A DNA stretch of 31,051 bases from CAYJAZ01 sp964370095 (GTDB lineage Bacteria; Desulfobacterota; Desulfovibrionia; Desulfovibrionales; Desulfovibrionaceae): the NCBI GenBank assembly GCA_964370095.1, contig CAYJHJ010000019.1:1-31051 (forward strand). The letters are read 5' to 3'. Positions 22,764-31,051 of the stretch are shown here, piece after piece (positions within the stretch are counted from its first letter, which is position 1; each line of letters opens with the position of its first letter). Below the pieces are notes generated by a model. It made no database searches. It was not told the origin of the DNA and was given only the letters and a program-made list of their open reading frames with translations. The position numbers and the translations under genes are program-made.

Positions 22764-24209
22764 ATGCTTTTGGATATTGCAATTTGGGTAGGGTATATTT
22801 TAGTATTCGTATGGCTTGCTAAAAAAGGAAGTGGTTATGATGTAACCACAACAGGTGCTGTTGGCTTTATTGTTCAAGCTTTTGCTTATGTCGCAACATA
22901 TGTTTCGGCTGTGGCTTTGATTGGCTTTTCAGGCCTTTCATACATGTATGGAGTGCAAATTTCTTTAGTTGGCTTTGGTGTTGCGATTTTAGGCACATAT
23001 TTCGTTTATCTTGTGCTTGCTTGGGACACTCGTAAACTTCAATTAACTTTAGAAGCAAGAACCCCTGCTCACCTTATTTCTTTAGGTCAGAACTGCCCTA
23101 AATTAAGAGTTTTGCTAGGATTAATTTTTGCCATTTTCTTATCAGTTTATGCTTCAGCGGTATTAAAAGGTGCTGCAGTTATGCTTTCAACCTTGGTGCC
23201 TCTTCCAACAGAAAGTTTAGTGTGGATTTTGGCAGGCTTTGTTGGCGTGCTTGTGTGGTGGGGCGGACTTCGTGGTGTTTTATACACCGAAGCAATGCAA
23301 GGTGGCGTTATGCTTGTGGGTATTTTAATGCTTATGTATGCCATTCTTACAAAAGTGGGCGGCCCTATTGACGGTTATATAGCACTTTCAAAATTAGAGC
23401 CTACTGCCTTAGCAAACAATGGCTTCACAAGTCTTTCATCAGGTGGTCAAGGCATGTTTGTTCTTTCCTTGGTGCTTGTTATGTCTGTGGCAACTTGGGC
23501 TCAACCTCAAGTTATACAAAGACACTTTGCCCTTCAAAATAAAAAAGATGTGCACAGAACAGCTATAATTGCTTCTATCATTATCTTCATATTAGTAGCG
23601 GGAACTTTCTATGTGGCAGCCTTATCAAGACTTTTCTTGCCTGATATTGCAAGCCCTGATCAAGTAGTTACAGTATTGACAAAAACCTTGCTTCCGCACA
23701 TTGGCCAACAAATCTTTGCCCTTACTATTATTTCGGCTTCACTTTCAACAACAACTGCTCTTTATCACATTGCTGCTTCTTCTTTCACTGAAGATATTAC
23801 AGGCAAAAAATCAACTCGTTTAGCTTGGCTTGTGGGCATTACGCTTTGCGTAGTTGTTAGTGCAATCACTGCAAACCTTGGCGGTCAACTTATTGCTTTA
23901 TTATGCACAACAGCTTGGAGTGTGATAGGAGCAACTGCAATGGTGCCTTATATGGCAAGATTAAAATATAATATAATCAATCCAAAAGCTGCATGGTGGA
24001 GTGCTGTTTCAGGCTTCATGACCTGCGTAACTTACTATCTGGTTCTTACTCCTTCAACAGCAATTGTAGACTCTAAAGCATGGAATATTTCATCAACAAT
24101 AGCAAACCTTCCTCCTTTCCTTATCGGTTTTGTTGTATCACTTACTACTTTTGTTGTTATCTATAAGCTTTCTACAGTAAAAGAAAATGAAGTAAGCCTA
24201 GGATTGTAA
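22764..24209 (+). CDS. Sodium:solute symporter (SSS family), probably aromatic amino acid/phenylalanine
   Basis: A 481-residue integral membrane protein of the SSS/PutP-like fold, with about 12-13 hydrophobic helices. Family features include GFIVQAFAYVATYVSAVALIG early, GGLRGVLYTEAMQGGVMLVG (the typical G-G-x-x-x-V-x-x-T-(D/E)-x-x-Q block) and ATWAQPQVIQRHFALQNKK. AAAGGA (22751-22756) supports the ATG at 22764; ATG at 22758 is too close and an upstream TTG at 22725 lies in the terminator. It imports a solute with sodium. The fold does not reveal the substrate, but the Phe-rich leader upstream points to phenylalanine. It is a single-gene unit. Confidence 0.88.
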   Translation: MLLDIAIWVGYILVFVWLAKKGSGYDVTTTGAVGFIVQAFAYVATYVSAVALIGFSGLSYMYGVQISLVGFGVAILGTYFVYLVLAWDTRKLQLTLEARTPAHLISLGQNCPKLRVLLGLIFAIFLSVYASAVLKGAAVMLSTLVPLPTESLVWILAGFVGVLVWWGGLRGVLYTEAMQGGVMLVGILMLMYAILTKVGGPIDGYIALSKLEPTALANNGFTSLSSGGQGMFVLSLVLVMSVATWAQPQVIQRHFALQNKKDVHRTAIIASIIIFILVAGTFYVAALSRLFLPDIASPDQVVTVLTKTLLPHIGQQIFALTIISASLSTTTALYHIAASSFTEDITGKKSTRLAWLVGITLCVVVSAITANLGGQLIALLCTTAWSVIGATAMVPYMARLKYNIINPKAAWWSAVSGFMTCVTYYLVLTPSTAIVDSKAWNISSTIANLPPFLIGFVVSLTTFVVIYKLSTVKENEVSLGL

Positions 24210-24252
24210 TATTCTAAAAAAATAGAAAAATAAAAAATAAAACCAAAAGCAA

Positions 24253-24290
24253 AAGCCAAGTGAGAGTAATCTGACTTGGCTTGACTTTTT
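24253..24290 (+). terminator. Intrinsic terminator after the symporter gene
   Basis: AAGCCAAGT (24253-24261) and ACTTGGCTT (24274-24282) form a nine-base stem with a 12-base loop, followed by GACTTTTTATT. Confidence 0.85.
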
Positions 24291-24342
24291 ATTAAGGCTC
24301 ATATATTTTTTAATCTACAACCTTAAAAATATAGGGATTCTT

Positions 24343-27300
24343 ATGAAAAACAAAATTTTATTTTTCGTTATACTGCTTACAATGTGTTTATCATCCATAG
24401 CAAAAGCTGAAAGTGCATACTATAAGATTTCTTTTATTCAGCCATACACGTATGATGACACACTTAAAATCTACCTCAAAGCTGATGAAGAAATTTGTAA
24501 AGCTCTTTATGGTGAAAATAATTGGTATTCATACTGTAATCCAAATGTTGGCACAGTGGGAAAAAGAATTGATGATTTTGCTATGACTCCAAAAAAGGAA
24601 GGAACTTTTGAATGGGATAGTCCAAGTGTTATCACTTTCACTCCTGCATATAATGTGGAGTGGCAAGCAGATGATTTTTTTGAACTTGCTTTCCCCACTT
24701 CTATCCTTCCAAAAAATTCAGTGCTTGAAAAAAACTATATGCGTTTCACACTTCCTCCACAAGCTGCAACAGTTAATAATATTTCATTTCTTGTGGATCC
24801 CTCAGATAAGCATGCACACATTATTAACATAAAAGCGCAATTTCTCTATCCTATAAAGGATAAAGAAAAGCTTATAAAAGCAATTTCATATGGTGCGCAA
24901 AATAAAAATTCAACATTAAGGCTTGGTAATGCTTCTTATACTTGGTTGAGAGATGACACTTATTTAAATATAAATATTCCTATACTTGAAATGTCAAACC
25001 TGCCAAATATTGTAAACTTTGCAATAAATGGCATAAAAAATTATCAAGAGGGAAATTATAAAATCCTCAATGATTCCACTTATGCACAAATTGAAATTCC
25101 CTCAAAAGACAAGCTTTTAACTATTGATAAAGCAAGCCTAGAGCTTCAATATAATAAAGAGCTTGAACAAGAATATATACTTGAAATTGAAACTTCTTTG
25201 CAAACTACAGGCAAAGAAATAGCGGAAAATTTAAAAGTATTTGCATTGCCCGAAAAAATTACGCCTGAAGCAAGAAGCCCTTATAATTGGGAATTAGCAC
25301 ACAAACTTACACGCGAAGAAGAAGTTGAATTTATTCTTTTATCAAATGCAAACGAAGTAAGCACAAAACATAAATTCAGAGTTTTTGCCAAACCACAAAG
25401 TTATATTGTGGCAGATTTGGCAAAAGGCACAAAAGCAACTTCAGGGCTCTCACTTTATGAAGATAAAAGTTATGTTTTGTTTGCCTCCAAATATAATCCA
25501 AATATTTCATTTTTGCAGAGCGGAAATATATTAAACCTCAAAGGTGAAAGAACCCTTTATATTCAAGCCAGTCAGCTCACTTCAATCAAGTGGGAAGCTG
25601 AGCGTATTCGCTTGCCTTATCTTTCAATACTTGCTGGAAATTATTTCAACCTTAATTCTGAAGAATATAAGAATTACGAAAGATTAAGCGATATTCAAGA
25701 GGGTGAAATTATTATTGATGAAAAGGCATTAGGACAAAATAAAGCAAGTTCTGAACTTCTAGCTTTTGACTTAACAAAACTATTGGAAAATAATCTACAA
25801 GATACTGCCGGCATAATTAATATTCGCTTTCAGGGCATGCAGGATGATAAAGAAGTATTTTTTGCTCAAAAAATGGTAATGATAACAGATATTGGGCTTA
25901 TTGTAAAAAAAGATGCCGATCAAAAACGTCAAGTTTTCGCTTATTCCATGAGTGAAGGCGAGCCACTTGAAAATATTCAACTTGAAATTTTGGGTGCAAA
26001 TGGTTTAGCCATAGAAAAAGCAACAACAAATAAAGAAGGCATGGCAGTTCTTAATGCTGTTAATTCCTTTACAAAAGATCAAAGACCTGTGCTTTTGGCG
26101 GCAAGAAGTGATAAAGATAATGATATTTCCTTTATTTCTATGACTGATTTGAACAGAAGTATTCAAAACCCTTCTTTTGAAACCGGCGGAAGAAGATATT
26201 CACAATCTCCTCTACAAGGTTTTATTTTTTCTGAGCGAGGAATTTTTCGCCCAGGTGATATGCTGAATTTCAGCACAATTTTGCGTAATAATGATAATTC
26301 CTTGCCAAAAACCCAACCTCTTGAAGCTATTTTGTATGACCCACAACAAGTAAAAGTTTTTGAAGAAATGTTCACCCTTTCAGAAGAAAATTTTGGAATG
26401 AGCGAATTTTCATGGCAATCAAACCAAAGTTCACTGACAGGCATTTACCGCCTTGAAATTTCAAGAAATAATACCATTATTGCTTCACATACTGTAAGCA
26501 TGGAAGAATTTCAGGCGGATACGCTTAAAATTGATGCTGAAATTTTGCCACAAAAAGCAAATAAAGGTTGGTATGTTTTAGAAAAAGACAAGGCTTTTGA
26601 GCTTCAAGTTCAGCTTGATAATCTTTACGGTACTGCTGCACAAGACAGAAAAGTTGAATCAAGAGTATCTTTAAGCCCTGCTTCACTTTCATTTGCAAAA
26701 TTTAAAGAATATACTTTCAGCGATCCTTACAACCTTGATTATCAATATTCAAGCTATGACTTGCCAAAACTTAATACAAATAAAGAGGGGCAAGCAAAAA
26801 CTGATATTGATTTCAATGATTATATCAATCAAGACGGTATCTATAGGGCGAGTCTTTTCATTGAAGGCTTTGAACCGGCAGGGGGGCGTGGAGTCAGCAC
26901 AAATCTTGAAGTTATGATTTCGCCTGCAACAAGTTTGATTGGCTATAAGCCAAAAGGAGCTATAACAAACCTTAGTTTTATCCCTCAAAATAAAAAGGGG
27001 CAACTTGAACTTATTACTGTGGATTCTGAGCTAAAGCTTCTTGATAATAAGAAATATGAATTTGTTGTGTATGAAAAAAAATATCTCACAAACCTTGTAA
27101 ACAATAATCAAAATGAATATTTTTACGACGATACACTTGTAGAAGATGAAATCTCACGAAAAAGCATGAACCTTAAAAACTCAAAAATTCTTTGGGATAT
27201 ACCAACAAAAGATGTAGGAAGCTATACTTTAAAAGTTTATGATGGAAATAATAACAATCAAGCTATTGCTTCTATTGATTTTAATGTAATAGGCAATGAA

Positions 27301-30027
27301 CTAAAACTTAATCCTCAAACTGTGCCAAGCACACTTTCTTTCAGCCTTTCAGAAACAGAGCTTGAAGGCGGTGATAGCGTTGATCTTTCTTTATCGCTTC
27401 CCTATGATGGTTTTGGGCTTATCACGCTTGAAGCTGAAAAAGTTTTGTCTCACACTTGGTTTAAAGCAAAAGCAGGCACAAATATTGAAGAGATTGAAAT
27501 TCCAAAAAACTATGAAGGCAAGGCTTATATTTCTGTTTCTTATATGAAAAATATGAAAGCAAGCGATGGCTATGCCTCACCACTTTCTTATTCTGTTGAA
27601 CCGATTTTGGTAAATATTTCAAAAAGAAAAATTGCTTTAGAAATTGAAACCGATGAAATTTATAGTCCAAATAACAAAGAAGAAAACATTGAAATTATAG
27701 TCAAAAGCAATAAAGCTTCAAAAGCCATTCTTTTTGCTGTTGATGAAGGAATTTTAAGTCTTGATTCTTTCCAAACCCCCTCTCCTATAAATTACTTTCT
27801 CAAAGACAGGGCTTTGGAGGTTCAAACTTCACAGCTTACAGATTTGATTATGCAAGAGCTTTCAAAAGATAATTTTGCTGTTTTTGAAATGCTTGCTTCG
27901 CCTTTTGGCGGTGGTATGATGGCAAAAATGGCAAATGAAAGCGATAGTTTTCTAAATCCTTTCAAAAGAAAAGCTGAACCGCCTTTTGTTTATTGGTCAG
28001 GCATTATTGATGTTTCAACTAAGGGCACAAAGATAGAATTTCCTATTCCGAATTACTATAACGGAAACCTCAGGATTATGGCTGTTGCCGTGAATGAAGA
28101 TGCTTTTGGCTCTGTTCAAAAAAATGTAACAGTGAAGAATGATCTTGTAATCAATCCGCAAATTCCTTTCCTCGCAAGCCCGAATGATAATTTGAAAGCC
28201 TCTGTTATGTTTGCAAATACGACTGATAAGGAAGTAAAGTATCAACTAGAAATCAAACCAACACAAGGCTTAACAATTAAAAATTTTGAAATTCAAAGCG
28301 AAATAATGCTTTCACCCAATGAAGAAAAATTTGTTGAGCTTGATATCTTGGTGAATGATGTTTTAGGTGAAGCAAAAATTGATTTTATTGCTTCAAATAA
28401 TACAAGCTCTTTTGAGCGCACAAGCACCCTTTCCATAAGGCCAAGCACGCCTTACATGACAGATATTATGCTTGGATCGACAAATGAAACTATTCAAATT
28501 GAAGCAAAAAGAAAAATCTATTCCTTTGATGCTAAGCGTGAACTTTCTGTTTCATACACACCTATTCCATTTATTCAAGCAATGCTTGACTATTTGACCA
28601 CCTATCCTTTTGATTGCACAGAGCAAAAAATATCAAAAGCTTTACCCTATTTGGCCTTGTTTTCAGAGCCGGAACTTTTGTTCGCAAATGTAAAAGATAA
28701 AGCAAAAGCAGAGGAAGAAGCAAGAAATATTATAAACGATGCGCTTTATGCTATACGTAATTCTTTTAAATATAATTATTACCCCTATGGCTTAGCTCTT
28801 TGGCAATCCGGAACGGAGTCAAATAACCTTCTGACTGTTTATGCAGGCGAATTCTTCCTTGCTATGCGAAAAGCAGGGCTTACTCCGCCGCAAGATATTG
28901 AAGATTCAGTCTTTTCTTCTATCAGAAATATTGCCGCACAAAGACCAAACACTTTAGAAGAAGCAAGAACAACAGCTTATGCTATTTGGGTTCTTACGCG
29001 TGAAGGCTCAATAACCACTCAATATATTGAAAGTATTCTAAATGTACTTACAAAAATTGATAATCAAGCTCAAAGCATGGCACTTCAAGGTTGGAGAGAG
29101 GATATTACAGCTCTCTTTATTGTTGCCAGCCAAGAACTTCTGCATATGAACTTTGATTTCAGGCTTCTTGATAATTATAATCAAAACTTCAAAAACTTTA
29201 AAAGCTCTTCTTTCCTAGATGTTTTGGCTTTAGAAGCACTTTCTATGCGTGTTCTTGCTCTTTCTTTCCCTGAAAACTTGCAAAAAGAAAATATTGATTC
29301 TACTGTTTCAAAAATATTAATAGCGTATAATAGCGGTTATTCCACCTTCTCTTCCGCTCAAGCAATATTGGCTTTATGGGAAATGGGCTTTAGCACAGAT
29401 AATACGATCAATGCAGGCATGATAAAGTGCGCATCTGACAAAACAGTGGAAGCAGAAGAAATAGGTTCTTATGCTATTGCCCTGTCAGCTCCTTTGTGTG
29501 AAAGCTTTGAAATAAAAAATGAAAATAATAAAGTTTTATATTATCAGCTTACAAACAGCGGTTACAGCCAAAACCCGCCTACACAAAGCCTTGCAGAAGG
29601 CCTTGAGGTGAAAAAAGAAATTCTTGATGAGCAAAACAATATCATTGAAACAGTCTCACACAATAATCAAAAAGTGATAAAAGTTTCTGTGGGCGATGTT
29701 TTGAATATAAAGATAATTGCAAATTCGCACAGTCAAACACAAGAAAATATTGTTATACAAGACTTGCTTGCAGGTGCTTTTGAGCCTATGCTTGATTCCT
29801 TTACAGCTTCGCCAATAGTTATGCACGATGAAAAACTTGATTATAAAGATATACGTGAAGACAGGGCTCTTTTCTTCACCACACTTGATACAGAAAAAAG
29901 TGATTTCATCTATCAAGTGCGTGCTGTGAATAAAGGCATATTTGTTCTTCCTGCTGTTTATGCAAGTTCTATGTATGACAATAAGCTTCAAGCTCATGAT
30001 ATTTCACAAACTATTATTGTAGAATAA
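24343..30027 (+). CDS. Bacterial alpha-2-macroglobulin (MG family, thioester-containing)
   Basis: A 1894-residue periplasmic protein of the YfhM/YfaS family. A Sec signal peptide ends at about 22 (IAKA before ESAY); no lipobox is seen, unlike E. coli YfhM. Macroglobulin beta-domains follow, then a family block FSERGIFRPGDMLNFSTILR and FVYWSGIIDVSTKGTKIEFPIPNYYNGNLRIMAVAV. The thioester motif CTEQ lies at 1425-1428 within YPFDCTEQKISKALPYLALF and precedes the helical alpha/alpha toroid (thioester domain). Such proteins trap proteases that breach the outer membrane by forming a covalent bond after bait cleavage. The usual PBP1C gene neighbour is not seen. A terminator ends the unit. Confidence 0.93.
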   Translation: MKNKILFFVILLTMCLSSIAKAESAYYKISFIQPYTYDDTLKIYLKADEEICKALYGENNWYSYCNPNVGTVGKRIDDFAMTPKKEGTFEWDSPSVITFTPAYNVEWQADDFFELAFPTSILPKNSVLEKNYMRFTLPPQAATVNNISFLVDPSDKHAHIINIKAQFLYPIKDKEKLIKAISYGAQNKNSTLRLGNASYTWLRDDTYLNINIPILEMSNLPNIVNFAINGIKNYQEGNYKILNDSTYAQIEIPSKDKLLTIDKASLELQYNKELEQEYILEIETSLQTTGKEIAENLKVFALPEKITPEARSPYNWELAHKLTREEEVEFILLSNANEVSTKHKFRVFAKPQSYIVADLAKGTKATSGLSLYEDKSYVLFASKYNPNISFLQSGNILNLKGERTLYIQASQLTSIKWEAERIRLPYLSILAGNYFNLNSEEYKNYERLSDIQEGEIIIDEKALGQNKASSELLAFDLTKLLENNLQDTAGIINIRFQGMQDDKEVFFAQKMVMITDIGLIVKKDADQKRQVFAYSMSEGEPLENIQLEILGANGLAIEKATTNKEGMAVLNAVNSFTKDQRPVLLAARSDKDNDISFISMTDLNRSIQNPSFETGGRRYSQSPLQGFIFSERGIFRPGDMLNFSTILRNNDNSLPKTQPLEAILYDPQQVKVFEEMFTLSEENFGMSEFSWQSNQSSLTGIYRLEISRNNTIIASHTVSMEEFQADTLKIDAEILPQKANKGWYVLEKDKAFELQVQLDNLYGTAAQDRKVESRVSLSPASLSFAKFKEYTFSDPYNLDYQYSSYDLPKLNTNKEGQAKTDIDFNDYINQDGIYRASLFIEGFEPAGGRGVSTNLEVMISPATSLIGYKPKGAITNLSFIPQNKKGQLELITVDSELKLLDNKKYEFVVYEKKYLTNLVNNNQNEYFYDDTLVEDEISRKSMNLKNSKILWDIPTKDVGSYTLKVYDGNNNNQAIASIDFNVIGNELKLNPQTVPSTLSFSLSETELEGGDSVDLSLSLPYDGFGLITLEAEKVLSHTWFKAKAGTNIEEIEIPKNYEGKAYISVSYMKNMKASDGYASPLSYSVEPILVNISKRKIALEIETDEIYSPNNKEENIEIIVKSNKASKAILFAVDEGILSLDSFQTPSPINYFLKDRALEVQTSQLTDLIMQELSKDNFAVFEMLASPFGGGMMAKMANESDSFLNPFKRKAEPPFVYWSGIIDVSTKGTKIEFPIPNYYNGNLRIMAVAVNEDAFGSVQKNVTVKNDLVINPQIPFLASPNDNLKASVMFANTTDKEVKYQLEIKPTQGLTIKNFEIQSEIMLSPNEEKFVELDILVNDVLGEAKIDFIASNNTSSFERTSTLSIRPSTPYMTDIMLGSTNETIQIEAKRKIYSFDAKRELSVSYTPIPFIQAMLDYLTTYPFDCTEQKISKALPYLALFSEPELLFANVKDKAKAEEEARNIINDALYAIRNSFKYNYYPYGLALWQSGTESNNLLTVYAGEFFLAMRKAGLTPPQDIEDSVFSSIRNIAAQRPNTLEEARTTAYAIWVLTREGSITTQYIESILNVLTKIDNQAQSMALQGWREDITALFIVASQELLHMNFDFRLLDNYNQNFKNFKSSSFLDVLALEALSMRVLALSFPENLQKENIDSTVSKILIAYNSGYSTFSSAQAILALWEMGFSTDNTINAGMIKCASDKTVEAEEIGSYAIALSAPLCESFEIKNENNKVLYYQLTNSGYSQNPPTQSLAEGLEVKKEILDEQNNIIETVSHNNQKVIKVSVGDVLNIKIIANSHSQTQENIVIQDLLAGAFEPMLDSFTASPIVMHDEKLDYKDIREDRALFFTTLDTEKSDFIYQVRAVNKGIFVLPAVYASSMYDNKLQAHDISQTIIVE

Positions 30028-30038
30028 TTATTAACCTT

Positions 30039-30077
30039 AAAAAGTGCAGCCTCTAAAAAAAGATTCTGCATTTTTTT
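30039..30077 (+). terminator. Intrinsic terminator after the alpha-2-macroglobulin gene
   Basis: AAAAAGTGCAG (30039-30049) pairs with CTGCATTTTTT (starting 30066), 11 pairs with one G-U and a 16-base loop. The stem runs into a stretch of seven T (30071-30077). Confidence 0.75.
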
Positions 30078-30084
30078 ATCTAGT

Positions 30085-30592
30085 GGAGATCCTGTTGATG
30101 TTGCAAAAATCCTGCTTTTATAAAAGCTAAGGAAGGCTCAGCTTATGTTTCAGCACCGTATATGATAGGGTTATAGCGGCTGCTAATCCTATAAAATATG
30201 GTGAAGCTATTGTAGCTGTAATAATGATTGAATATAGCTTTAAATATATTTAAGGCACACTTATAAGCCAAGTAGATGAGGCGGACAAAAGCTGTTATTC
30301 CATGCTTGTTGACTCAAAAGGCAATATTATAGCAAGCACAAGCTATAGAAATGAATACACCACTCCTTTTAAAGAGGTTGAATTTGAAGATGGTTTCACT
30401 TATTCACAGATTCCTGCAGAAATCAGCAAAAGATTGCCTGAAGGCAGCGGCACACTTGCCTATATAAATAATGAAAAAAGAATTTTAGAATATCGCCCTA
30501 TTGATATTAGAGATTGGACAGTTGTTGTTGTTTCTGAAGATGTTTCAAACACATTAATGCGTAATATCTCAACTGCTGTACAAGTGATACTG
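30085..30592 (+). pseudogene. Decayed Cache-domain sensor remnant
   Basis: Joining frames gives a broken periplasmic sensor domain: GDPVDVAK, then after a frameshift near 30108 NPAFIKAKEGSAYVSAPYMIG, then after another near 30168 ANPIKYGEAIVAVIMIEYS. An in-frame TAA at 30252-30254 follows, and then an open stretch with CYSMLVDSKGNIIAST and ILEYRPIDIRDWTVVVVSED. The last parts match the end of double-Cache domains (a strand with D-x-x-G-x-I, later a DW-x-(V/L)-V-V segment). At least two frameshifts and one stop show that it is not functional. The parent was probably a chemoreceptor or cyclic-di-GMP enzyme. The open part from 30302 is not an independent gene. Confidence 0.7.
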
Positions 30593-30609
30593 ACGATGAA
30601 AATATATGT

Positions 30610-30885
30610 GGTATTGCAAGCCAAGAACAAGCAGCTTTAAATAATGTGATTACTTCAACATTATCAAACTTCCAAAGCATTACAAAAACCTTGCTTATTT
30701 TGCAAGGTAATGAAAAAGCACAAGTAGATTTTCTTAGCAATGTAGAAAAATCTTTGGGTTTAGATACTATTATTATGCTTGATGTTGAAGGCATTGAACT
30801 TTAAGAACAGTTTGATCCTCTTGATGCTAACCACTTTGAACTTGCCCAAGGCTTCTTCTTTGCTCGCCCTATGCCTATAGTCTAG
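30610..30885 (+). pseudogene. Decayed fragment: sensor helix plus EAL-domain C-terminus
   Basis: Continuing in another frame, an open stretch reads SQEQAALNNVITSTLSNFQS and then LGLDTIIMLD, which looks like the first helix and strand of another sensor domain. It runs directly into VEGIEL, a stop at 30802-30804, EQFDPLD and FELAQGFFFARPMPIV, ending at 30883-30885. The last part resembles the C-terminus of EAL phosphodiesterase domains (EGVET-EEQ...AQGY-F-(S/A)-(R/K)-P-(M/L)-P). The catalytic part is absent. It may be the other end of the same deleted gene as the Cache remnant, or a second one. Confidence 0.55.
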
Positions 30886-31003
30886 TTTGAGATTAAATAT
30901 TTAGATTAGTTTGAGAACTCATCTACTTTAAGATTTATAAAAGTAATACCAATATATTTGCTTTATACAAGCTGATTTTTGGCTTGTTTGACTATAGTAT
31001 AAA

Positions 31004-31051
31004 TGGCGTGCCTAGCGAGAATCGAACTCACGGCCTTCAGCTCCGGAGGCT
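31004..31051 (-). tRNA. tRNA-Arg(CCG), 3' part only
   Basis: On the - strand the visible part begins in the anticodon arm: AGC, loop CTCCGGA (31048-31042) with anticodon CCG (31046-31044), then 3' stem GCTGA. It continues with a short variable loop, a five-pair T stem GTGAG/CTCGC around TTCGATT, the acceptor 3' strand TAGGCAC, discriminator G and an encoded CCA at 31006-31004. The 5' half lies outside the window. Between 30886 and 31003 nothing else is recognised, except a short repeat of TAGTTTGAGA. Confidence 0.85.

Noticed and set aside
29656..29997. 113-codon reverse-strand frame inside the alpha-2-macroglobulin gene
   Set aside because: Antisense shadow; no family features.
30302..30640. 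112-codon frame as an intact gene
   Set aside because: It begins in mid-domain; matching domain sequence continues upstream through a stop and frameshifts, so it is a fragment of a pseudogene.
1..31051. CRISPR arrays, insertion sequences, phage genes
   Set aside because: No regularly spaced repeats, transposase or integrase sequences or terminal inverted repeats were seen.

Overview
The window comes from an AT-rich Gram-negative bacterium. A non-flagellar type III secretion system (T3SS), a tetrahaem/pentahaem nitrite reductase pair (NrfH/NrfA), a chemoreceptor whose PAS domain carries four cysteines, and a bacterial alpha-2-macroglobulin occur together. This combination fits a low-GC, host-associated member of the Desulfovibrionaceae (Lawsonia/Bilophila-like). 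That placement is inference from gene content, not from a marker gene.

Region 1 (1-15294, all + strand) is a T3SS block. In order it holds the tail of a small helical protein (possible SctE co-chaperone), needle SctF, a TPR protein (SctG-like), an inner-rod SctI-like protein, inner-ring lipoprotein SctJ, a SctK-position protein, stator SctL, ATPase SctN, stalk SctO, needle-length regulator SctP, C-ring SctQ and export-gate SctR. After SctR, SctS/SctT do not follow. Instead come a STAS anti-anti-sigma protein, a GHKL serine-kinase/anti-sigma protein, a secreted lytic transglycosylase, an orphan periplasmic ABC binding protein, a CesT-like secretion chaperone and a 1335-residue protein that is probably its secreted client. 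The order resembles chlamydial and Ysc-type clusters. Upstream of sctP lie a consensus sigma-70 promoter and a consensus sigma-54 promoter in tandem. sctQ contains an internal start that would give a short SctQ-C product.

Region 2 (15317-22361, all - strand) holds a small Cys-rich protein, a methyl-accepting chemotaxis protein with a sigma-28-like promoter, a Crp/Fnr-family regulator, nrfA, nrfH and a DUF2333-like membrane-anchored protein. Intrinsic terminators separate the units. A TGTGA-N6-TCACA operator lies upstream of nrfHA, so the adjacent regulator may control nitrite reduction.

Region 3 (22362-24342, + strand) is a complete transcription-attenuation unit. It has a consensus promoter, a 30-residue leader peptide with seven Phe codons in nine positions, an alternative antiterminator pairing and an intrinsic terminator, followed by a sodium:solute symporter gene and its own terminator. 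This predicts a phenylalanine-responsive transporter.

Region 4 (24343-31051) holds a large alpha-2-macroglobulin with an intact CTEQ thioester motif, a terminator, about 800 bases of decayed sensor (Cache) and EAL-domain remnants, and the 3' part of a tRNA-Arg(CCG) on the - strand that runs off the window.
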